64,000 nucleotides of DNA from Modestobacter sp. VKM Ac-2977 (GCF_026968045.1 NZ_JAPVBQ010000001.1:124001-188000); one strand, 5' to 3'; counted from the stretch's first letter, positions 8,350-18,512 are shown. A program made the numbers and translations. The notes: generated by a model not told the origin, from the sequence alone.

Positions 8350-9681
8350 TCAGCAGGCGCCGACGTCGTAGACGCGCAGCGGCACCGTGAAGCGGCAGCC
8401 GTACTGCGGGTCGGCGACCACCTCGGCGTCCAGCACGTCGTCGCCGGCCGGCCGCACGCCGTCCTCGACCCAGGCGACCAGGTCGGTGAACGCCTGCTGG
8501 TACTCCTGCGCGCTGAAGTCGCAGTGCGCGACGGAACGGATGGCCCGCTGCACGAGCAGGTCGCTGTTCCCCCGGGCCGCGGCGTCGCGGGCGTACTCCT
8601 GCTCCATGCTGAACGGCACGAACAGGTCGCCCAAGCCGTGCAGCGAGAGCACGGGGACGTCGAAGCGCCCGTCGATGGTGGGCACCCCGGAGAGGCCGTT
8701 GCTGCCGCGGTCGGCCCGCACCCGGAGGACCTCCTCGTTGAGCGCCTGCTCCTCGGCCGTCAGCTGCGGGTCGCCGTCCAGCTGGTAGACGGTGTCGGCG
8801 TTGCCGCCGACGGCGCCGCGCTCCTCCCCGAGGCCCGGGAAGACCGGGTACACGGTGAAGAGGAAGTCGGCGAAGGCGCTGAACCCCAGCTCGAACAGCG
8901 GCCGGTCCCCGCCGGTCCGCTGCTCGGTCAGGGCGCGCAGGTCCTCGCCGGCCTCGGTGAGCACGTACGGGTAGGGGGTGCCCAGCTCCGCCTTCATCTC
9001 CGGCACGGTGGTGGTCAGGTAGTCGGCCGGTGCCGGGTAGACCGGCGGGGTGTCGGTGAGCGCCTGCGCGGCGGCGTTGTAGTCCAGGAACGTGTCGAAC
9101 AGCCGCCGGTCGCCCATCACGCCGCAGGCCGGCAGCGCGCCGTCGTAGGCGTTCGGGTACTGCTCGATGCTCACCCCGGTGACGTGCCCGCCCATCGAGA
9201 CCCCGGACAGGTAGGTCAGGTCGGCCTTGCCCACGGTCTTCTCGAAGTACTTCAGCAACCGGTGGGTGCTCTTCACCCCGGAGACGACGTCGTACCCGTT
9301 CTCGGTGTAGCTGGAGGCGGCCCAGGCGTAGCCCTCGTCGACCAGGTGCTGCCGGAGGCCCTCGGGTGGGGAGTCGACGGTCAGGGTGGGGCCGGTGCCG
9401 CGGTACCCGTGCGCCCACATCACCAGGTCGCCGTTCCAGTCCGCCGGCACCTCGATCCGGTAGCCGGCGTCCTTGAGCACGCCCCAGCTGCGGGTGGTGG
9501 TGGTGCCCGGCAGCGCATCGAACGGCAGTGAGGCCTCGTCGACGACGTACTCGATCTCGGGCGACTGCGGGTACTGGGGGGTGGGCTGGTGCTTCGGTTG
9601 CGCACCGGCTGGGCCGGCGAGCACGGTGCTGACCAGGGCCAGCGCCATCGGCGCGAGCAGCAGTCGGGTGGGGCGGTGCAT
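8350..9681 (-). CDS. Secreted alpha/beta hydrolase
   Basis: A 443-residue extracellular enzyme. Residues 1-27 form a Sec signal peptide with AxA-like cleavage after GPAGA. The fold shows the oxyanion loop MWAHGYRGTG, nucleophile Ser162 in GVSMGGH, an acid in HGLGDLFVPF and His in SVAHCDFS. Paired cysteines (ACGV, HCDFS, YGCRF, GAC) suggest disulfides. The large insert between nucleophile and acid resembles tannase/feruloyl-esterase or prolyl-peptidase-like hydrolases, but I cannot assign a substrate. The ATG has GGAGG 5 bases upstream. A GTG-N8-CAC sequence at 9732-9745, resembling Crp/GlxR sites, lies about 50 bases upstream. Confidence 0.78.
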   Translation of the reverse strand: MHRPTRLLLAPMALALVSTVLAGPAGAQPKHQPTPQYPQSPEIEYVVDEASLPFDALPGTTTTRSWGVLKDAGYRIEVPADWNGDLVMWAHGYRGTGPTLTVDSPPEGLRQHLVDEGYAWAASSYTENGYDVVSGVKSTHRLLKYFEKTVGKADLTYLSGVSMGGHVTGVSIEQYPNAYDGALPACGVMGDRRLFDTFLDYNAAAQALTDTPPVYPAPADYLTTTVPEMKAELGTPYPYVLTEAGEDLRALTEQRTGGDRPLFELGFSAFADFLFTVYPVFPGLGEERGAVGGNADTVYQLDGDPQLTAEEQALNEEVLRVRADRGSNGLSGVPTIDGRFDVPVLSLHGLGDLFVPFSMEQEYARDAAARGNSDLLVQRAIRSVAHCDFSAQEYQQAFTDLVAWVEDGVRPAGDDVLDAEVVADPQYGCRFTVPLRVYDVGAC

Positions 9682-9791
9682 GAGGTCCTCCGGGGACGTC
9701 GTCGTTGACGGTGACCGGACGCTAGCCGTGCGTGTTGTGGATCACACGGGCGGGTCGGCTGCTCAGCCGGAGGCGGACCGGGGTCCTGCGG

Positions 9792-10658
9792 TCAGTCCAC
9801 CTGGACCCGGCGGACCCAGCGCGCGATCTGCTCGGCGGTCTCCTCGGTGCGGGTCAGGGCCACCATGTGGCCGGCGCCGGGCAGCTGGACCAGCTCGCCG
9901 TCGGAGAGCTCCGGCATCAGCTCGTCGATCTCCTCCTGCGGCACCTCCGGGTCCAGCTCCCCGTGCACCACGAGGGTGGGGACGGTCAGCGCCGAGGCGT
10001 ACCGGACGCCGTTGGTGCTGACGCTGGCCAGCGTGGTGCGGGCCAGCGGCACCCGCCGGCTGCCCATGAAGTCCTCCCGCACCTGGGCGACCGCGGCCTT
10101 CGGCGCACCCGGCTCGAAGGCGAACTTCCGCACCAGGTGGTCGGCCAGCGGCTCGATCGGCTTCACCCGGTTGGCGACCAGGGCCACCAGGCGCAGGGCG
10201 TGCAGCCAGACCCGGCGGAGCAGGCGGCGGGCCACCGGCGGCAGGTCACGGGCGAGCCCGGGGAAGGTGACGCCGGAGCCGCCCGAGCCGGCGAACACCA
10301 CCGCACCGATGCGGTCCAGCCCGAGGTCCCGGGCGTGCACCACGATGATGCCGCCGCCGAGGCTGCTGCCGACCACCACCGCCTGCTGCCCGTCGGGCAC
10401 CACCTCGGCGAGCACGGCGGCCAGGTCCTGGGCGTGCGCCTCCAGGCTGTAGTCGTCGGCGGGGGCGTTGCCGCTGCGGCCGTGTCCCCGCAGGTCGTAC
10501 TGGACCACCCGGTGGCGGTCGGCGAGCAGTTCGGGGACGCGGCCCCAGGAGTCGGTGGTCATGCCCAGGCCGTTGACGAGCACGACGATCGGGCCGTCGG
10601 CCGGGCCACGGGTGCGCAGGGTCAGGACGGTGGCATCGGAGGAGACGACGTAGGACAC
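9792..10658 (-). CDS. Alpha/beta hydrolase
   Basis: A 288-residue cytoplasmic hydrolase with VLVNGLGMTTDSW at the oxyanion position, nucleophile Ser99 in VVGSSLGGG, Asp near 236 in HGELDPEVP and His near 266 in PGAGHMVALT. YDLRGHGRSG follows strand 4 as in esterases, C-C hydrolases and lactonases. The lid (150-200) is Leu/Arg-rich. GTG start at 10658 begins directly at the first beta-strand. It lies 40 bases upstream of cysG's end on the same strand and is not obviously part of the cobalamin operon. Confidence 0.75.
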   Translation of the reverse strand: MSYVVSSDATVLTLRTRGPADGPIVVLVNGLGMTTDSWGRVPELLADRHRVVQYDLRGHGRSGNAPADDYSLEAHAQDLAAVLAEVVPDGQQAVVVGSSLGGGIIVVHARDLGLDRIGAVVFAGSGGSGVTFPGLARDLPPVARRLLRRVWLHALRLVALVANRVKPIEPLADHLVRKFAFEPGAPKAAVAQVREDFMGSRRVPLARTTLASVSTNGVRYASALTVPTLVVHGELDPEVPQEEIDELMPELSDGELVQLPGAGHMVALTRTEETAEQIARWVRRVQVD

Positions 10659-10698
10659 CGAGGAACGGTACGTCGGCCGCGTCCCGTGCGCTCAGCGA

Positions 10699-11931
10699 TC
10701 AGCCGGCGCCGAGGGCCACCACGTCACCGACCACCCACACGGCGGGCGGGCGGACGCCCTCGTCGGCGATGGTCCTCCCCAGCCCGGCGAGGGTGGTGCG
10801 CAGGGTGCGCTGGGCGGGGGTGGCGCCGTCGCTGACCACGGCGACCGGTGTCTCCGGGGCCCGGCCGTGCTCGACCAGGGCGGCGGAGATCGCCGGGGCG
10901 GTGTCCACCCCCATCAGCACCACGACGGTGCCACGCAGCCGGCCCAGCGCCGCCCAGTCGACGAGCGACGCCGGGTGCCCCGGCGGCACGTGCCCGGAGA
11001 CGACGACGAACTCGTGCGTCAGCCCGCGGTGGGTGACCGGGACGCCGGCCAGGCCGGGGACGGCGATGGCACTGGTCACCCCGGGCACGACCTCGACCGG
11101 CACGCCGGCCGCGGTGCACGCCTCGAGCTCCTCGAAGCCGCGGCCGAAGACGAACGGGTCGCCGCCCTTGAGCCGCACCACCCGGCGACCGGCCAGCGCG
11201 TGGGACACCAGCAGCTCGTTGATCTGCTCCTGCGCCATCGAGCGCCCGCGCGGCAGCTTGGAGGCGTCGATGACCAGGACGTCGGCGGGCAGCGAGGCGA
11301 GCAGCCCCTGCGGGGCGAGGTGGTCGGCGACGACGACGTCGGCCGTGGCGACCGCCTGCCGACCGCGCACCGTCACCAGGCCGGGATCGCCCGGCCCGCC
11401 GCCCACCAGGACGACGCTGCCGGCGGCCACCGAGGGGGTGCGGGAGGCGCGGTCGGCGATGGAGCCGTCGGTCAGCCCGGTCAGCACCGCGTCCCGGACG
11501 CCGATGGCCCGCTGCGGGTCACCGCCGCCGTGCACGCCGATGACGAGGTCGCCCTGCCGGCCGACCGCCGGGGTCCACACGCTGGAGGCGCCGCGATCGT
11601 CGGCGCGCGCGCAGAACACCCGGTCACGCTCGGCCTCGGCGGCGACGGCGGCGTTCACGGCCGGGTCGTCGGTGGCGGCCACGGCGTACCAGGCGCCGGC
11701 CAGGTCACCGTCGACCCAGCGCCGCGGGTGCCAGGTGACCGAACCGGGCGCGACGAGCGCCTCGAGGGCCGGGGTGACGTCCGGGCTGACCACGGTGACC
11801 TTCGCGCCGGCCTCCAGGAGGCCGGCGACGCGGCGGTGCGCGACCTGGCCCCCGCCGACGACGACGACGCGGCGCCCGGTCAGGCGCAGACCCACCGGGT
11901 AGACGGTGCCCGAGGCCGGAGATGCAGTCAC
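10699..11931 (-). CDS. cysG: CysG-type siroheme synthase: precorrin-2 dehydrogenase fused to uroporphyrinogen-III C-methyltransferase
   Basis: A 410-residue bifunctional enzyme. Residues 14-150 are the NAD-binding precorrin-2 dehydrogenase half (VVVVGGGQVAHRR). Residues 172-405 are the SAM-dependent methyltransferase (VLVGGGPGDPGLVTV, then RLKGGDPFVFGRG, then VVPGVTSAIA), which makes precorrin-2 for both siroheme and cobalamin. At 410 residues it is shorter than enteric CysG, with a reduced N-terminal module, as in mycobacterial Rv2847c. The GTG start overlaps the cobT stop (GTGA), placing it last in the riboswitch-led operon. Confidence 0.92.
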   Translation of the reverse strand: MTASPASGTVYPVGLRLTGRRVVVVGGGQVAHRRVAGLLEAGAKVTVVSPDVTPALEALVAPGSVTWHPRRWVDGDLAGAWYAVAATDDPAVNAAVAAEAERDRVFCARADDRGASSVWTPAVGRQGDLVIGVHGGGDPQRAIGVRDAVLTGLTDGSIADRASRTPSVAAGSVVLVGGGPGDPGLVTVRGRQAVATADVVVADHLAPQGLLASLPADVLVIDASKLPRGRSMAQEQINELLVSHALAGRRVVRLKGGDPFVFGRGFEELEACTAAGVPVEVVPGVTSAIAVPGLAGVPVTHRGLTHEFVVVSGHVPPGHPASLVDWAALGRLRGTVVVLMGVDTAPAISAALVEHGRAPETPVAVVSDGATPAQRTLRTTLAGLGRTIADEGVRPPAVWVVGDVVALGAG

Positions 11932-13016
11932 TTCTCGGTCACTCCGGCGGAGTCGAAGGTGGCGACGTCGCGCAGCGCGCGGGCCGCGCTGGCCACCAGC
12001 GGCAGGCTCAGCAGGGCGCCGGTGCCCTCCCCGAGCCGCAGGTCCAGCCCGAGCAGCGGGCGCAGGCCCAGTGCACGCAGGGCCAGGCCGTGTCCCGGCT
12101 CGGCCGACGTGTGACCGGCGAGCGCGTGTTCCAGGGCAGCCGGGCACAGGGCCGCGGCGACGAGGGCGGCTGAGCCGGCGATCACGCCGTCCAGCAGCAC
12201 CGGCACCCGGGCGGCCGCCGCGCCGAGCACGAAGCCGGCCAGCGCGGCGTGCTCCAGCCCGCCGAGCTCGGCCAGCGCGGCGAGCGCTGCCTCGGGTGTG
12301 GCCGGGCGGCCCGCTACGCGGGCCACCGCGCGGGTGACCACCTCGATCTTGCGGGCCAGCGTGGGGTCGTCGATGCCGGTGCCGCGGCCGGTCGCCTCGA
12401 CCGGGGCGGCGCCGGTGAACGCGCAGACCAGGGCCGCGGAGGCGGTGGTGTTGCCGATCCCCATGTCTCCGGTGACCAGGCAGCCGTGGTCGGCGGCGAG
12501 CGTCGTCGCCACCTCGATGCCGACCTCGACCGCCTGCCGGGCCTCGGTGAGGGTCATCGCCGGGCCGCGGGAGAGGTCGGCGGTGCCGCGGCGGACGTTG
12601 CGCTCCAGCAGGCCTGCGGCGGGGCCGACCGGGGAGGCCACCCCGACGTCGACCACGACCACGTCGGCGCCCAGCTGTGCGGCGAAGGCGTTGACCACCG
12701 CACCGCCGGCGGCGAGGTTCGCCACCATCTGCGCGGTGACCTCCTGTGGCCACGGGGTGACCCCCTGGGCGTGCACCCCGTGGTCGCCGGCGAAGACCGC
12801 GACCGCGGCCGGCTCGGGCAGCGGGGGCGGGCACGCCCCGGCGGTGCCGGCCAGCTGCGCGGCGACGTCCTCGAGCACCCCGAGGGAGCCGGGGGGCTTG
12901 GTCATCCGGTCCAGGCGCTCCCGAGCGGCCCGCTCGGTGGTGCTGTCCCGCGGGGTGATGGCCGCGATGGTCGCACCCAGCAGCGTGCCGGCGAAGGGGG
13001 TCGGGTCGGTGCTCAG
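11928..13016 (-). CDS. cobT: Nicotinate-nucleotide--dimethylbenzimidazole phosphoribosyltransferase, probable CTG start
   Basis: Makes alpha-ribazole phosphate for the lower loop of cobalamin. Motifs include RMTKPPGSLG, AGDHGV, GDMGIGNTT and LRLGEGTGA, whose Glu (about 330) corresponds to the catalytic base. The first in-frame ATG (12905) would begin at MTKPPGSLG and delete a conserved N-terminal helix. Upstream, no ATG, GTG or TTG is available, but CTG at 13016 overlaps the previous stop (CTGA) and has GAGGAGG 4 bases ahead. From there the protein is 362 residues, the family length. The function is certain; the CTG start is an inference from the reading frame. Confidence 0.9.
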   Translation of the reverse strand: MSTDPTPFAGTLLGATIAAITPRDSTTERAARERLDRMTKPPGSLGVLEDVAAQLAGTAGACPPPLPEPAAVAVFAGDHGVHAQGVTPWPQEVTAQMVANLAAGGAVVNAFAAQLGADVVVVDVGVASPVGPAAGLLERNVRRGTADLSRGPAMTLTEARQAVEVGIEVATTLAADHGCLVTGDMGIGNTTASAALVCAFTGAAPVEATGRGTGIDDPTLARKIEVVTRAVARVAGRPATPEAALAALAELGGLEHAALAGFVLGAAAARVPVLLDGVIAGSAALVAAALCPAALEHALAGHTSAEPGHGLALRALGLRPLLGLDLRLGEGTGALLSLPLVASAARALRDVATFDSAGVTEK

Positions 13017-14422
13017 CGGACCTCCTCGGTCGTGTCGATCGGGTCAAGGGTCTCAGCCAGGGCCGACGCGAACGCACGCGAGGTCTCCGGGTCGCGGACG
13101 GCGACCCGCAGGTGGTCACTGGTCAGGCCGGGGAACGTGTCGCCCCGGCGCACCGCCCAACCGCGGTCGCGCAGCCGCTGGCGCACCTGCGCACCGCCGG
13201 GCACGCGCAGCAGCAGGAACGACGACCGCGGCTCGGCCACGACCTGCACCCCCGCGGGCAGCGCGGCGACCAGCGCGGCCCGGTGCTCGGCGAGCCGGTG
13301 CGCCACCTCCTCGGCCTCGGCCCGGGCGGCCGGGCCGAGGCAGGCGGCCAGCGCGGCCAGCGCCGGGGTCGAGACCGGCCAGTGCGGTTGCTGCGCGGCC
13401 AGCGCGGCGACCAGGTCGGCCGGGCCCAGGGCGTAGCCGACCCGCAGCCCGGCCAGGCCCCAGGTCTTCGTCAGGCTGCGCACCACGAGCAGGCCGGGCA
13501 GGTCGCTGCGGCCGGTCAGCGACTCCGGCTCGCCGGGCACGGTGTCGGCGAACGCCTCGTCGACGAGCAGCACCCGCCCGGGGCGGGTCAGCGCGGCGAG
13601 GTCGGCGGCGGGGTGCAGCACCGAGGTCGGGTTCGTCGGGTTGCCGACGACGACGAGGTCGGCGTCGGCCGGGACTGCCGCCGGGTCCAGCCGGTACCCC
13701 GGCCCGGGCAGCACGAGCCGCTCCACCGGGTGGCCCGCGGCGCGCAGGGCGGCCTCGGGCTCGGTGAAGGACGGGTGGACGACGACCGCCCGGCGGGGGC
13801 GCAGCGCCCGCGCGACCAGCGTGAACGTCTCGGCCGCGCCGGCGGTGAGCAGCACCTCGGCGGGGTCGCGGTGGTGCGCGGCGGCGACCGCGGCGCGGGC
13901 CGGGCGCGGGTCGGGGTAGCCGGCGCTGGCCTCGACCGCCTCGTGCAGCACGGTGCGCAGCCAGGGCGGGGGCGCGTCGGCGCGGACGTTCACCGCGAGG
14001 TCGACCAGGCCGGGGGCGACCTCGACGTCGCCGTGATGCCGGAGGTCGACGTCGTCGACGTCGGGGGAGACGGCCACCGCGACCGTGACCCGGCCGTGCA
14101 CCCTCTTGCTGACGACGAGCCGCCCACCTCCGAGCAGCGCCGCCGCCTCGGCCACCGACGCCGTGCCGACGGCGGCGGCGACCCGCGCCGACGGGGTGGG
14201 CACCGGGACGGCGGCCAGGGCCGCGGCCGGGTGCCCGGTCAGCAGCCAGCCGCGGCGCGCCGCCGCCTCGCGTACCCCCGGCTCGGCGGCCCGGACGTCC
14301 AGCGTGGCCAGTCGGACCGGGCCCTCCGGGGCCGGCAGCACGGCGTCGACGGCGGACAGCACCTCCTCGGCGGTCGCCCCGGTGGTGACGCCCACGCCGA
14401 CGGTGGTCCCCGGAGCGGTCAC
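13013..14422 (-). CDS. CobE (CbiG C-terminal-like) domain fused to CobC-like PLP aminotransferase
   Basis: A 469-residue two-domain protein. Residues 5-118 match the CobE/CbiG C-terminal fold ([53 protein letters not shown]). Residues 135-465 are a fold-type I PLP enzyme related to HisC/CobD(Salmonella)/Rv2231c, with [15 protein letters not shown] and Schiff-base Lys319 in [15 protein letters not shown]. The second half probably supplies the aminopropanol-phosphate linker or a related amine; CobE's role in the aerobic pathway is poorly defined. GTG start overlaps the cbiO stop (GTGA). The stop overlaps the cobT start. Confidence 0.87.
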   Translation of the reverse strand: MTAPGTTVGVGVTTGATAEEVLSAVDAVLPAPEGPVRLATLDVRAAEPGVREAAARRGWLLTGHPAAALAAVPVPTPSARVAAAVGTASVAEAAALLGGGRLVVSKRVHGRVTVAVAVSPDVDDVDLRHHGDVEVAPGLVDLAVNVRADAPPPWLRTVLHEAVEASAGYPDPRPARAAVAAAHHRDPAEVLLTAGAAETFTLVARALRPRRAVVVHPSFTEPEAALRAAGHPVERLVLPGPGYRLDPAAVPADADLVVVGNPTNPTSVLHPAADLAALTRPGRVLLVDEAFADTVPGEPESLTGRSDLPGLLVVRSLTKTWGLAGLRVGYALGPADLVAALAAQQPHWPVSTPALAALAACLGPAARAEAEEVAHRLAEHRAALVAALPAGVQVVAEPRSSFLLLRVPGGAQVRQRLRDRGWAVRRGDTFPGLTSDHLRVAVRDPETSRAFASALAETLDPIDTTEEVR

Positions 14423-15264
14423 GTGCGCACGCCGGGGCGGTCGGGGAGGGCGGCCAGCAGCGCGTCGGCGTCGCGGGGGAGGACGCCGTCGGGCAGCAGC
14501 CCGAGGGCCTGCAGCCGGGCGCCGACGCTGAGCGCCCACGGGCGGTCCAGCCGGGCCCGGGTCAGCAGCGCGTCGTCGCCCAGGACGACGTCCGGTGCGC
14601 CCTGCACCACCCCGCCGTCCACCACGACGGCGACCTCGTCGGCCCAGCGCAGTGCCAGGTCGACGTCGTGGGTGCTCATCACGATCGTCGAGTCGGCCTC
14701 CTGCAGCCGGGCGAGGGCGGCCAGTGCCTCGCCGACCGCGGTCGGGTCGAGCCCGGCGGTCGGCTCGTCGAGCATCAGCACGCAGGGCCGCATGGCGACC
14801 GCGCCGGCGATCGCCACCCGCTTCCGCTCGCCGTAGGAGAGCTGGTGCGTCGGGCGGCCTGCCAGGTGCGCCACGGCGAGCAGCTCCAGCGCCTCGGTGA
14901 CCCGCGCCCGTACCTCGTCGTCGGGCAGACCGAGGTTCACCGGCCCGAAGGAGACGTCCTGGGCGACCGAGGCGCTGAACAGCTGGTCGTCGGGGTCCTG
15001 CAGCACCAGCTGCACCGCCTGCCGGTGGGCGCGCAGTCCTGAGCGGGTGTGGTGCAGTTCGGCGCCATCCAGGGTGATCCGGCCGCGCACCGGTGCCAGC
15101 CCGCCGGACAGGCAGCGCAGCAGCGTCGTCTTGCCCGACCCGTTCGCGCCCAGCAGCGCGAGCCGGCGGCCGGGCGGCACGGTCAGCGAGGCACCGTCCA
15201 GCACCCGGGCGCCCCGCTCGTACCCGGCGACCAGGCCCTCGGCCGCCAGCGTCAGGTGGCTCAT
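14419..15264 (-). CDS. cbiO: Cobalt ECF transporter ATPase
   Basis: A 281-residue ATP-binding subunit of the CbiMNQO cobalt importer. Walker [10 protein letters not shown] (39-47), Q-loop LQDPDDQLF, signature LSYGE (142-146), Walker [12 protein letters not shown] (163-173) and switch His in MSTHDVD are all intact. ATG overlaps the cbiQ stop. The last 50 residues carry an extra ALGLLPDG region beyond the core, common in CbiO proteins. Confidence 0.93.
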   Translation of the reverse strand: MSHLTLAAEGLVAGYERGARVLDGASLTVPPGRRLALLGANGSGKTTLLRCLSGGLAPVRGRITLDGAELHHTRSGLRAHRQAVQLVLQDPDDQLFSASVAQDVSFGPVNLGLPDDEVRARVTEALELLAVAHLAGRPTHQLSYGERKRVAIAGAVAMRPCVLMLDEPTAGLDPTAVGEALAALARLQEADSTIVMSTHDVDLALRWADEVAVVVDGGVVQGAPDVVLGDDALLTRARLDRPWALSVGARLQALGLLPDGVLPRDADALLAALPDRPGVRT

Positions 15265-15995
15265 GCCAGCACGCCCACGGTGACCAGGGCGGCCAGCCCG
15301 ACGACGGTGCTCGCGACGAACCGGGGGGAGGAGGGCAGCACCTCCGGCAGCACCCGCAGCCCGGTCTCCATGCCGCGGCCGGCCAGCCCGTCGGACAGCC
15401 GCCGGGCCCGGTCCCAGGAGCGGGTCAGCACCGCGGCGGCCAGCATCCCCGACGAGCGGTACGAGTTCCGGATGCCCGCGTGCCCCATCCGGGCGGCCTG
15501 CGCCTCGCGGATCGTGGACAGGCTGGTGAGCAGCACGAACAGCATCCGGTAGGTCACCGAGGCCACCTCGACCACGGCGTCGGGCACCCGCATCCGGTGC
15601 AGCGCCGGCAGCAGGTCCGACATCGGCGTCGTCGTCGCCAGCAGGAGCACCGCCGCGCTGCCGGCGACCGCGTGCCCGACCAGGCCGCCCGCCCGGGTGA
15701 CGGCGTCCGGAGCCCAGCCGAGGCCGCCGTCCCCGACCTGGACCACGGCCGTGACCGCGCCGATCAGGATGAACGCCAGCGGCAGCCGCACCGCGCGGCC
15801 GAACGTGCGCGCCGGCACCCGGGCCGGGCCCAGCGCCAGGACGACGGCGGCCAGCCCGACCAGCAGGCTCCCCGGCCAGGCCGGCAGCACCAGCGCGGCG
15901 AGCACCAGCCCTCCGCTGAGCAGCAGCTTGTCGGCGGGGGAGCGCAGCCGCCAGGCACTGGCCCAGGCGGCGTCGTCGATCGCCAGCCCGGTCAC
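15261..15995 (-). CDS. cbiQ: Cobalt ECF transporter transmembrane subunit
   Basis: A 244-residue EcfT-type membrane protein with segments near 27-50, 52-70, 75-95 and 105-130, and the cytoplasmic coupling helix region containing [12 protein letters not shown] and [10 protein letters not shown], the two Ala/Arg-Gly motifs that dock onto CbiO. GTG start overlaps the cbiN stop (GTGA). It couples ATP hydrolysis by CbiO to the CbiM/CbiN substrate module. Confidence 0.9.
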   Translation of the reverse strand: MTGLAIDDAAWASAWRLRSPADKLLLSGGLVLAALVLPAWPGSLLVGLAAVVLALGPARVPARTFGRAVRLPLAFILIGAVTAVVQVGDGGLGWAPDAVTRAGGLVGHAVAGSAAVLLLATTTPMSDLLPALHRMRVPDAVVEVASVTYRMLFVLLTSLSTIREAQAARMGHAGIRNSYRSSGMLAAAVLTRSWDRARRLSDGLAGRGMETGLRVLPEVLPSSPRFVASTVVGLAALVTVGVLA

Positions 15996-16321
15996 GGCGC
16001 CACGGGGGGCGTGGCTGCCTCCTCCGCCGTCCGGCGCTGTCGCTCCGCCGTCCGCCGGCCCTTCAGCCGGCCGAGCACGTAGCCCAGCACGCCGCCGCCC
16101 AGTGCCGCCTGCATCGCGAACAGTCCGGACTCGATCTCGGCGGAGCCGGGGGAGAAGACCGACTCGAACCACGGCTCGTAGCCGTCGTCGGAGTCCTCGA
16201 TGAGCTCGGTGGCCTGGCTGTCCGTGCCGGCGTACTCGCTGCCGCCGTCGAGCAGCAGCGGGGTGGCGAACAGGGCGATCACGGCCAGCACCAGCAGTGC
16301 GGTGACCAGGTGCCGCCTCAT
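15992..16321 (-). CDS. cbiN: Cobalt transport auxiliary protein CbiN
   Basis: A 109-residue two-helix protein. N-terminal helix [20 protein letters not shown], an extracytoplasmic loop with Asp/Glu-rich [19 protein letters not shown], and a second helix from about [16 protein letters not shown] followed by a basic tail. CbiN is required with CbiM for cobalt loading. The start overlaps the cbiM stop by 4 bases. Confidence 0.9.
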   Translation of the reverse strand: MRRHLVTALLVLAVIALFATPLLLDGGSEYAGTDSQATELIEDSDDGYEPWFESVFSPGSAEIESGLFAMQAALGGGVLGYVLGRLKGRRTAERQRRTAEEAATPPVAP

Positions 16322-17034
16322 CGCTCACCACCTGCCGTGGACTCGGCCACCGGGGCCGGATCGGGTCCCGGCGTGCGGCGGAGGACGCCGAGGCGCTCCA
16401 GCTCGGGGCGGGCGTTGACCACCAGCACCCGGAACAGCAGGACGCCGAGCAGGCCCTCGCCGATCGCCAGCGGCACCTGGGTGAACGCGAAGACGGACAG
16501 GAACTTCGCGGCCGCCCCGGCGAAGCCGCTGGCTGCGTCGGGGTGTGCCCAGGCCAGCTGCAGCGCCGTCGTCACGTAGGTGGCCAGGTCGGCCACGGCC
16601 ATCGCGGCGAAGACCCCGGGGAGCAGACCGCCCCCACTGCGCCGGACCAGCCGGTAGACGGCGTAGCCGGCCCAGGGACCGACCACCGCCATCGAGAAGG
16701 CGTTGGCGCCCAGGGTGGTCAGCCCGCCGTGCGCCAGCAGCAGCGCCTGGAACAGCAGCACCACCGTGCCGAGCAGGGCCATCGCCGGTGGTCGGAACAG
16801 GACGGCGCCCAGCCCGGTGCCGGTCGGGTGGCTGGAGCTGCCGGTGATCGAGGGCAGCTTGATCGCGCTCAGCACGAAGGTGAACGCCCCGGCAGCGCCG
16901 AGCAGCAGGGTCGACTCCGGGTTCTCGCGCACCTCCGTGACCACGGCCCGGGCGCCGTGGACGACGAACGGGGCGGCGGCGATCGTCCAGCCGATGGCGT
17001 GCGCGGGTGGCAGGAAGCCCTCAGCGATGTGCAT
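16318..17034 (-). CDS. cbiM: Cobalt ECF transporter substrate-binding subunit
   Basis: A 238-residue membrane protein that begins [10 protein letters not shown]; the N-terminal Met-His-Ile and the His at position 2 are part of the metal site in this family, which fixes the start. GGAGG lies 6 bases upstream of the ATG. Later motif [17 protein letters not shown] contains the second conserved His, and [22 protein letters not shown] is a CbiM hallmark. The start lies 14 bases inside the cobB stop, so translation is coupled. Confidence 0.94.
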   Translation of the reverse strand: MHIAEGFLPPAHAIGWTIAAAPFVVHGARAVVTEVRENPESTLLLGAAGAFTFVLSAIKLPSITGSSSHPTGTGLGAVLFRPPAMALLGTVVLLFQALLLAHGGLTTLGANAFSMAVVGPWAGYAVYRLVRRSGGGLLPGVFAAMAVADLATYVTTALQLAWAHPDAASGFAGAAAKFLSVFAFTQVPLAIGEGLLGVLLFRVLVVNARPELERLGVLRRTPGPDPAPVAESTAGGER

Positions 17035-18409
17035 GCCCGACCTCCTGGGGGACCCGCGCGGCGGCGGCGACGAAGCGGGTGGCCATCCCGGGGGACCCGG
17101 CCCAGTTCAGGTGCAGGTAGGAGGCGTGCACGTTGCCGGTCACGAAGCCCTCCGGCCCGTCGGCGTTCCACTGCCAGGCGGGGGTCGCCCCGGCGGCCGG
17201 ACCGGCGGTGGTGCGGTGGAACTCGTGCCCGCGCACCCGGGTGCCGGCCGGGGCCAGCACGCTGTCGGTGAGCGCCACCGCCGCGCGGTAGCCCAGCGTG
17301 AGCCGGGGGTGCATCGCCGTCGTCGTCGGCAGCACACCGCACATCGGCTCGCCGTCCAGCTCCTGGGAGAGGTACAGCAGCCCGGCGCACTCCGCGGCGA
17401 TCGGGCCGCCGCGGGCGGCGAGGTCGGCGATCGCCGTCCGCAGGCCGACGTTGGCGCTGAGCGCGCTGGCGTGCACCTCGGGGAAGCCGCCGCCGACGAC
17501 CAGCGCCCGGGTGCCCTCGGGGAGTGCGTCGTCCCGCAGCGGGTCGACGGTCACCACCTCGGCGCCGGCCGCGGTGAGCAGCTCGGCGGTCTCGGCGTAG
17601 CCGAAGGTGAAGGCCGGCCCGCCGGCCACCGCGACGACCGGGCGGCCCTCGACCGGGGTCACCTCGGCGGCCGGGTCCCAGGGCTCGCCGGTGAGGTCCG
17701 GCGCGGTGCGGGCCAGCCGCAGGACGGCGTCCAGGTCGATGCTGGACTCGACGACCGCGCCCAGCGCACGCACCGTGCGCACCGCCTCCGCCGACCGCTC
17801 GGCGGCCGGCACCAGGCCCAGGTGCCGGGACGGCGTCTGCAGCTCCGCGATCCGGCGGACCGCGCCGAGCACCGGCACCCCGGCCGTGCCCAGCGCCTCG
17901 CGCAGGATCGCCTCGTGCCGGTCGCTGCCGACCCGGTTGAGGACGACGCCGCCGATCCGCACCGTGGGGTCGAAGGTGGCGAACCCGTGCACCAGTGCGG
18001 CCACGCTGCGGGCCTGGGACGCTGCGTCGACGACCAGCACCACCGGGGCCTGCAGGTGGGCGGCGACCTGGGCGGTGGAGCCGTAGCCGGGCTCGACGCT
18101 GGCGTGCGCGGCGCCGTCGAACAGCCCCATCACGCCCTCGACCACCGCGACGTCGGCGCCCCGCGAGCCGTGCAGGAACAGCGGGGTGATCCGGTCGTCG
18201 CCGACCAGCCACGTGTCCAGGTTGCGACCCGGGCGGCCGGCGGCGAGCCCGTGGTAGCCCGGGTCGATGTAGTCGGGGCCGACCTTGTGCGGGCTCACGG
18301 TGAGCCCGCGATTGGTCAGCGCGGCGATCAGGCCGGTGGTGATCGACGTCTTCCCGGCGTTCGACGACGGCGCCGCCACCACGATCCGCGGGATGCGGTG
18401 GGTGCTCAT
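17021..18409 (-). CDS. cobB: Cobyrinate/hydrogenobyrinate a,c-diamide synthase
   Basis: Glutamine- and ATP-dependent amidation of the a and c carboxylates. The 462 residues hold an N-terminal dethiobiotin-synthetase-like ATP domain (P-loop [10 protein letters not shown], 13-22; [13 protein letters not shown]) and a C-terminal class-I-like glutamine amidotransferase with nucleophile Cys341 ([15 protein letters not shown]) and a late [11 protein letters not shown] supplying the His region. In the oxygen-dependent pathway the substrate is hydrogenobyrinate. ATG chosen as the only start ahead of the conserved RIVVAAPSS strand. Confidence 0.93.
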   Translation of the reverse strand: MSTHRIPRIVVAAPSSNAGKTSITTGLIAALTNRGLTVSPHKVGPDYIDPGYHGLAAGRPGRNLDTWLVGDDRITPLFLHGSRGADVAVVEGVMGLFDGAAHASVEPGYGSTAQVAAHLQAPVVLVVDAASQARSVAALVHGFATFDPTVRIGGVVLNRVGSDRHEAILREALGTAGVPVLGAVRRIAELQTPSRHLGLVPAAERSAEAVRTVRALGAVVESSIDLDAVLRLARTAPDLTGEPWDPAAEVTPVEGRPVVAVAGGPAFTFGYAETAELLTAAGAEVVTVDPLRDDALPEGTRALVVGGGFPEVHASALSANVGLRTAIADLAARGGPIAAECAGLLYLSQELDGEPMCGVLPTTTAMHPRLTLGYRAAVALTDSVLAPAGTRVRGHEFHRTTAGPAAGATPAWQWNADGPEGFVTGNVHASYLHLNWAGSPGMATRFVAAAARVPQEVGHAHR

Positions 18410-18433
18410 CGCCCGGCGCTCGTGGCGACTGTG

Positions 18434-18485
18434 CAGTTGTGGTCGCCGACACGCGCGGACACGCCGGGGCGGGCGACCGCAACTG
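18434..18485. promoter_or_regulatory. Hairpin-forming inverted repeat between cobO and cobB
   Basis: CAGTTGTGGTCGCC at 18434-18447 pairs with GGCGACCGCAACTG at 18472-18485 through 14 bases with one G-T pair, around a 24-base GC-rich loop. It fills most of the only sizeable gap (103 bases) in the ten-gene operon. It could be an attenuator, an RNA-processing site or a dispersed repeat; no function is shown. Confidence 0.6.
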
Positions 18486-18512
18486 CGCACTCGACGGGGA
18501 AGGGGGCGGTCA

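Noticed and set aside
9732-9745. Crp/GlxR-like site GTG-N8-CAC upstream of the secreted hydrolase
   Set aside because: Only the inner GTG/CAC and one flanking base match, too little to claim; noted in the gene entry instead.
10699-13119. 806-residue fused frame covering cysG and part of cobT
   Set aside because: CysG motifs begin at residue 14 of the GTG-started protein at 11931; the upstream portion is antiphase to cobT.
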